Source: Rhodococcus sp. Leaf278 | Lineage (GTDB): Bacteria > Actinomycetota > Actinomycetes > Mycobacteriales > Mycobacteriaceae | Assembly: GCF_001426085.1 (NCBI RefSeq) | Contig: NZ_LMRR01000041.1 | Coordinates: 186,001 to 250,000 of the forward strand | Length of the DNA stretch: 64,000 bases | Direction of reading: 5' to 3' | Shown: piece by piece, positions 60,201 to 64,000 of the stretch | How positions within the stretch are numbered: the first letter of the stretch is position 1 | Layout: every line of letters starts with the position of its first letter | Notes under the pieces: model-generated | Databases searched by the model: none | Told to the model about the DNA's origin: nothing | Seen by the model: only the letters and a program-made list of their open reading frames with translations | Made by a program: the position numbers and the translations under genes

Positions 60201-61550
60201 TCGAAGTGGATCGGTGTTTGGATCGACTACGTTCACTCGTCCGATCACGACAGCAGTGTTCGGGTCGACGGTGTAGCTGAAGGCCGGTGTTGCCACTATC
60301 GGAGTGCCGTCGGCCGCGGTGATAGACACCGGCACAACCACACGCGTTGTACTACTATCGTTGAGCGGTATTCGCCCGCCGGACCATACGCTGAGGATGC
60401 GGTTGAGGAACCCCGACGGTCCATGGACATGCTCGGATGCGTTCGCTTCGGTCACTGTCACAGTGAACGTGTCTGTGCCACCTAACGCCGATAGCGCCTG
60501 ATTCGCCGTATAGACATAGGTTCCGTCCGCATTCAACTGAATCGTTCCCTTTGAGGGTCCAACTGCAAGTGAGTACAGAAGCGGATCACCGTCAGGGTCG
60601 CCTGCTCCGATGCTCCCGGCAACGGTCCCGTTATTCGCAGACCCGGTGACGATCGGTGTCGCGTAGGGCGACTGATTGAAGAAGGTCGACTGGAAGCGCC
60701 TCGTGAGTCCCCACACCAGCGCGAAATATGGCGAGGCACCTGCCGGAGTGGTGGGGTTCGTCCCATTGGATGGGACCAAACCGAGCAGCGTCAGTAAGTT
60801 TTGCTGCAAAGTTGGTTCCGGTATCTGCGGGGCGAGATCCGCGTAGACCGACAGCGATTGCGGCGCAATCGTTGTCGGAACCGGTGCAGCAGCGCCGAAC
60901 GCAATCTGCGGTGACCCTGACAATAAGTTGACCGCAACACGGGTATCAACACCGGAAGGGGTCCGCTCCACGGCAGATGCAGGTGCTGTCGACTCGGTTT
61001 CTTCCGGTTCCGCAGCCGCTGTAGTAGGCGGCTCCGATGTGGGTGCTACCGGCGTGGAGGTAGCACGCGCGCTGCCGCCCCGGTCGACATCGGGAGTTGC
61101 GGTCGGAACGGCCTCCTCGACTGAGCCTTCCTCTATCAAGGGGAACGACTGGCCGTCGTCACCCCCGATCGGATCTTCGGTCAACGGGGTCGAGCCCTGC
61201 GGTTCCGTCGTCGGTGCAGGGCTAGTCGATGGTAGAGGCGAACCCGAGGCAGGATCGCCCACGACTGGCGCTTCGACTTCCCCCACAACTGTCGTTGTGC
61301 TGCCGGAGTCCCCGTCCACCATCTCATCCGAGCCGGACGCTAGACCCTCTTCCCCTTCGTCGACATTGACAGAGTCAACAACTGCAGTGCTCGGTGATGC
61401 ACCGGCTGTACCTTGACCGGTAACCAGGGCTGCGCCGACGCCTACGGTCAGGGCACCAACCCGAAGCCATTGCACGGTGGTCGGTTCCGGCCGCGCGACC
61501 CTATGACGACCCTTGGTCCGACGTGGCTTGCGAGGACTCGAAGCGGACAT
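57207..61550 (-). CDS. Very large secreted M4-type metalloprotease with Ig/cadherin-like repeats and beta-propeller
   Basis: A 1447-residue exported protein. Order of parts: long signal peptide (to about residue 52), Thr/Pro/Ala/Glu-rich low-complexity segment (to about 240), two Ig/cadherin-like repeats (about 290-530), FTP/PepSY-like propeptide region (about 530-780), M4 thermolysin-type catalytic domain (about 800-1085) with HEYTH at 892-896 and the third zinc ligand Glu920 in KEAYADLMG, and a YVTN-type seven-blade-like beta-propeller (about 1090-1447). The position equivalent to the proton-donating His of thermolysin appears to be Tyr1007 in the MYNNSTI segment. Probably a surface-retained or released protease. 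Single gene. Confidence 0.85.
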   Translation of the reverse strand: MSASSPRKPRRTKGRHRVARPEPTTVQWLRVGALTVGVGAALVTGQGTAGASPSTAVVDSVNVDEGEEGLASGSDEMVDGDSGSTTTVVGEVEAPVVGDPASGSPLPSTSPAPTTEPQGSTPLTEDPIGGDDGQSFPLIEEGSVEEAVPTATPDVDRGGSARATSTPVAPTSEPPTTAAAEPEETESTAPASAVERTPSGVDTRVAVNLLSGSPQIAFGAAAPVPTTIAPQSLSVYADLAPQIPEPTLQQNLLTLLGLVPSNGTNPTTPAGASPYFALVWGLTRRFQSTFFNQSPYATPIVTGSANNGTVAGSIGAGDPDGDPLLYSLAVGPSKGTIQLNADGTYVYTANQALSALGGTDTFTVTVTEANASEHVHGPSGFLNRILSVWSGGRIPLNDSSTTRVVVPVSITAADGTPIVATPAFSYTVDPNTAVVIGRVNVVDPNTDPLRFTVVSAVDPTKGVLSVNAATGQFVFTPTAQARHDAYATTAEDATGFTVSVTDGKGFDASVVVTLPIVAKQVSQASSIQLSELAQLVATGQIDVVENSDGEIRTIEGKFIDASVKDAADAAATLNRVAALIGAPSQFADTAHITSKTVQQVRRDGTAFAETYYYASPTLNGIRVIGSQIVLVTNASGDVTGLYSTYDNDLTAVDTAAAESIDEVSEAITAVTAAIAAKSSGAASGVSSISFTAEKVIVPDTNTGRPTLAWQVTAVDTRRFGLGAVSTYFVSANGASSGTIIDEDVELEGASAFRQGNWGGTSFNYSIKTEGSTLVYEGVDPVSGQIVRVYKATQQVDDKGDAVTFDPNPENDKPVTTQIGSIDLRGITALQNVQYVSNHYRTALGFATTYPGHTTHVYVLPTYDRTAGAGTTLAESLMAYGYGSEAARDIVAHEYTHIVETMIVGNGTGFDYNPEGYAMKEAYADLMGNLIENKPMNDRGRFDFGEDMTVCDDVSGEQKALSRCAFRNILVPGAVKSEGYNFHYHYDEFDGSQGNEEGDKPGGGVRMYNNSTIFSSAVSAAMADDRTQGVTSVEWQRVVLHSLYKLSVTSGFTDARSAIIGSAKAQGFSVDEIQALQKGFDDVGIVATNYRIGASVSTSLGASEAPIDIVTSADGKKSFIIDGTNALYVVDTTASPKPDVVKVELSSSATDIAVNAAGTRAYVANGSAGTVTVVDYSTGVPIRTTVNIGGQASRISTSDDGRRTIVVDSSNGTAIVLDFDGVTTSVSAPIDIGTSPVAVAISATGSKAIIGNYQSSTVTIINEGGTQPTQTVAVSGSPRSVVISANGTRAMVYNANGSVDVIDLVAETLEPIRITDTFDSYDQVGFMAISADGTRGWITNHSTSNTVAYVDLEAAQPAVSYIDINDYAHSIATTADGKRAFVVTHGKLYVIDVSKHLNDPSRSTPYASNIDINNNASDYQQVTASRNGSYIVATNISGDVAVLYGTAF

Positions 61551-61660
61551 GGCATTCCCCTAGCGGCAGATATCCGCCGGAGCGCGGACCTCGGACAATG
61601 CTGGCTCTCACAAATTGATTTCGCTATCCACCGAATGGATGAACTACCGACCCGAACCAA

Positions 61661-62224
61661 TTATCGTAAGTAGCACCCCGTGGTGATCGTCAGCGCTGTC
61701 CGCCCACCCGCGCCGAGGAGAATACGGCCACCATCGGGGTCACGGAAACTCACCTGACGACGTTCGGAATTCTCGCTGTTCAGGTCGGTGCCGTCGAACC
61801 CGTTGGCGACGGCGATGGCATTGACGGCCTCGAGCACGGCCCGCCACCGTTCGGCTGGGATCGGCGCGTCGGAACTGAACGGCACGAGCGTCACATTCAA
61901 GCCGGGCGTATTGGAATACGGCTCATCGCAGGGTGATTCGCCGCGTGTGCGGGTGGTCGACCATTCCAACCCTGGCACCAGCGTCGAGATCGCCGCCTTG
62001 ATGTCTTCCTGCATCCGCTCGAACGCGGGCTCCACCGTGCTCTGCCGCCCCTCTCGCAGCTTCAACTCCTCGAACCGCACGGCGGTCTGCTCGGCAACGA
62101 TCTCGGAGTCGGCCTTCTCACGCGGACGATGCTCCCCCTCGTACGGCTCCGGTGTGTTGTTCATGCATCCCCCCAGAAGTGCGACAGCGAGTACCGCTGC
62201 GCCCACGATCGACGTTCGCGTCAT
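61661..62224 (-). CDS. LppA-like lipoprotein
   Basis: A 187-residue exported lipoprotein. The signal peptide ends in the lipobox LLGGC (Cys20) and the mature domain contains LEWSTTRTRGESPCDEP and DPDGGRILLGAGGRTALT, typical of mycobacterial/rhodococcal LppA family proteins. Two cysteines could form a disulfide. Start overlaps the stop of the DUF1023 gene by four bases. Function unknown. Confidence 0.85.
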   Translation of the reverse strand: MTRTSIVGAAVLAVALLGGCMNNTPEPYEGEHRPREKADSEIVAEQTAVRFEELKLREGRQSTVEPAFERMQEDIKAAISTLVPGLEWSTTRTRGESPCDEPYSNTPGLNVTLVPFSSDAPIPAERWRAVLEAVNAIAVANGFDGTDLNSENSERRQVSFRDPDGGRILLGAGGRTALTITTGCYLR

Positions 62225-63945
62225 CGGGCTACTGCCACATCGGGAATGGCTGCGATCACGGCTGCTTGGTTGAATTGACTCGTGGTGTCCAGCTTGTAGT
62301 AGTCGCTGTGACTTCCCATCCGTTCGATGATCGGGCCGGTGAATCGATCGGTGGACATGAGCGCGACGTCGGTGCCGTCGGGCATCACCACGTCGGCGGC
62401 GCGAGTCGACAGATCGTGCACTCCGGCGATCTCGCGTGGATCGCCGTCGAATGCCGCCAGGGCCGCGACACCGTCTCCGCCGGATGCGAGGGTGTACGCG
62501 TCACCGGTGATGTTCAGCGCACCCAGGTTGTCGGTGCCGACACCGGGCGATCCCATGAACACCGCGTCGTCCACGCCGGTACCGTCCTGCAGCGCGAATC
62601 CTGTTGTGAGAGAACCATAGGAGTGTCCGACGGCGGTGAGGTGCGGATCGTCCGAACGCGATGCGTCGATGCCGTCGAGGAACGACGCGAGCCTGCTGCC
62701 TCCGGTCTGAGCCATGTCGTCGGACAACACCCCGACCTTCTGCGGGGCCTCGTATCCCATGTAGGCGACCGATGCGACGGTCTGTCCGGCGGCGTCGGGA
62801 CTGTAGTGATCGAGTTGCCATTGCGAGAGTTCACGGATGTTCGCCGCGTCGTTCACCAGGCTGCCGAGCCCGTTGTGGACGGTGCTCGTAAAGCCTGGTG
62901 TGTGGACGGATACGTGATCGGCGGTGTCCACGTCTCCGACCGCGACGACGGCGGTCGCCAGCGTCCGTTCCGGCGAGGCGTCGAAGGACAGCAGGTGCCG
63001 ATCCGGAACCGGAATGCGCTGTCCGTCCGTGCCCAGCACAAAGCTCCCGTCCGTTCCCTTCTCGAACATCAGACGTTCGACGGCGTCGAGCGACGTTCGC
63101 TTGTCGAGCGCCAGTTGCAGCCGCATTCCGTCCATCGCACTGCCGGTCTGGTCGAAGCGAGCCTGCGCCTCGTTGACCTGACCCTCGACGGAGCTGCGGT
63201 CGACATCCAACTGAGCGAGGTTGGCGCTCGACCGATCGGCCGCCGGAATGCCGTCGAGGTCACCGATCCACCAGGGCCGCTCTTCTCGTACGTAGCCGCG
63301 TTGATCGTCGGTGAGCGAATTCCACCATTGATTGTTCGCGGCCGGATGTCCCTCTGTCGGCGGTTGCGGGGCTTTCATCGCTCCCTGATCGCCACCGATC
63401 CCCGCCGCCTCACGCACATCGGTACTGTCGTTGTCGCTGATCAGGTTTCGGGTGGCCGCGACCATGATTGCGGCTGCGCTCTCCTCGATTTCTGTTCCGC
63501 GACGGACAATTTCGCCGACGCGATCGAGGAGTTCGACTTTCATACGCTGCCGGTCCGCGGCTTCGGCGTCGGTCTGATTCGGCGGCCGCTCGAAAGCCCA
63601 TCTGTCCCAGAGCGTGTTGTCGTTGCACACGGCGAAGTCGTTCGCGAAGCCCAGCGACGACACGTCGGCGAGCGCACGCTTCAACGCCACGACGGAATCT
63701 TCGGTGTTGTCGGTCAGTCGCTTGATCGCTCCGACTTGCGCGGCGGAGTCGGTCAGGTGATCGACAACCGCGTCGAATGCCCGACGGGCCACCTCACTTG
63801 CCTCTCCCACCCAGCCGTCGATGAGCGCGAGGCGATCGAGCTGATCGCCCAGATCGATCAGTGTGCTGATTCTGCTGGTGAGTGAGCTAGTGAGCCGCTC
63901 GAGCCCCGCCGTGTCCCAGTCGTTGATTCCCCCGATGTCAACCAC
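62221..63945 (-). CDS. DUF1023 alpha/beta hydrolase with WXG100-like N-terminus
   Basis: A 574-residue protein. The N-terminal 200 residues are a long helical domain with WVGEASEVARRAF, like the WXG100/ESX-associated helical hairpins. The C-terminal half is an alpha/beta hydrolase with nucleophile elbow GHSYGS (near residue 437), Asp in the VFMGSPGVG area and a C-terminal His in GSHSDYY. The GTG start is the first codon of the frame. Coupled to the LppA-like gene. Probable lipid or ester hydrolase linked to the cell surface; substrate unknown. Confidence 0.88.
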   Translation of the reverse strand: MVDIGGINDWDTAGLERLTSSLTSRISTLIDLGDQLDRLALIDGWVGEASEVARRAFDAVVDHLTDSAAQVGAIKRLTDNTEDSVVALKRALADVSSLGFANDFAVCNDNTLWDRWAFERPPNQTDAEAADRQRMKVELLDRVGEIVRRGTEIEESAAAIMVAATRNLISDNDSTDVREAAGIGGDQGAMKAPQPPTEGHPAANNQWWNSLTDDQRGYVREERPWWIGDLDGIPAADRSSANLAQLDVDRSSVEGQVNEAQARFDQTGSAMDGMRLQLALDKRTSLDAVERLMFEKGTDGSFVLGTDGQRIPVPDRHLLSFDASPERTLATAVVAVGDVDTADHVSVHTPGFTSTVHNGLGSLVNDAANIRELSQWQLDHYSPDAAGQTVASVAYMGYEAPQKVGVLSDDMAQTGGSRLASFLDGIDASRSDDPHLTAVGHSYGSLTTGFALQDGTGVDDAVFMGSPGVGTDNLGALNITGDAYTLASGGDGVAALAAFDGDPREIAGVHDLSTRAADVVMPDGTDVALMSTDRFTGPIIERMGSHSDYYKLDTTSQFNQAAVIAAIPDVAVAR

Positions 63946-64000
63946 GCGGTCAAGGTACCAGCCTGCTGCCCTCTCGACAGGGTGTTACGTTCACCGTGGT

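Noticed and set aside
62152-63885. 577-codon open frame antisense to the DUF1023 gene
   Set aside because: Val/Arg/Gly-rich shadow; the minus-strand gene has clear alpha/beta hydrolase motifs.

Overview
The window is high-GC actinobacterial DNA, most likely from Rhodococcus (Rhodococcus/Rhodococcoides) or a close mycolic-acid-containing relative. The signs are an alkB-rubredoxin-rubredoxin reductase-TetR operon, an IdeR/DtxR-type iron box, LppA-like and DUF1023 genes, a MocR/MerR/TetR-rich regulator set, frequent GTG starts and several apparently leaderless genes. Coding density is high and the genes sit in short, often 1-4 bp overlapping operons. I saw no rRNA, tRNA, insertion sequence, phage module or CRISPR array.

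Layout. 1-4.5 kb: two secreted proteins with a strong 17-bp hairpin terminator, a membrane diguanylate cyclase, an SGNH hydrolase and three very small ORFs. 4.5-8.0 kb: alkane hydroxylase operon (alkB, two rubredoxins, reductase, TetR) behind a TetR-type palindrome. 8.0-11.2 kb: 27-bp tandem repeats, a MocR regulator with three copies of an 8-bp operator, a GNAT gene cut off by a Fic gene. 11.3-15.7 kb: an RHH regulator-DUF4097-DrrA/DrrB-type ABC operon, then YdeI-like and SRPBCC genes. 15.7-17.7 kb: two overlapping ClpP paralogues (one lacking the nucleophile) convergent with a ClgR-like regulator and a tyrosine phosphatase. 17.8-24.5 kb: small regulator/enzyme pairs, including a MerR-controlled hydrolase-methyltransferase operon with a 19-bp-spacer promoter. 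24.5-29 kb: divergent citrate synthase paralogues, a candidate fluoride riboswitch and tandem fluoride channels.

29-38.8 kb: isochorismatase-like enzyme, MarR next to a frameshifted EamA exporter, a GT87 mannosyltransferase-like protein, paired small membrane genes, a pair of identical 20-bp palindromes, and a GntR-MFS-NMT1-like-ornithine cyclodeaminase-like catabolic cluster. 38.8-47.6 kb: two PAS-GGDEF proteins, an MFS-ArsR-CopC operon, TetR/AurF-like diiron oxygenase, a Phd-VapC toxin-antitoxin module and a methyltransferase. 47.6-52.3 kb: mostly unrecognised genes plus VOC and GNAT proteins.

52.3-56 kb is the most interesting stretch. An iron-siderophore binding lipoprotein with an iron box diverges from an operon encoding a twin-arginine, lipobox-bearing intradiol ring-cleavage dioxygenase followed immediately by its own tatA-tatC-tatB set. 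This looks like a cargo-dedicated Tat translocon. 57.2-64 kb: a 1447-residue secreted chimera (Ig/cadherin-like repeats, thermolysin-type M4 protease, YVTN-type beta-propeller), then an LppA-like lipoprotein and a DUF1023 alpha/beta hydrolase.
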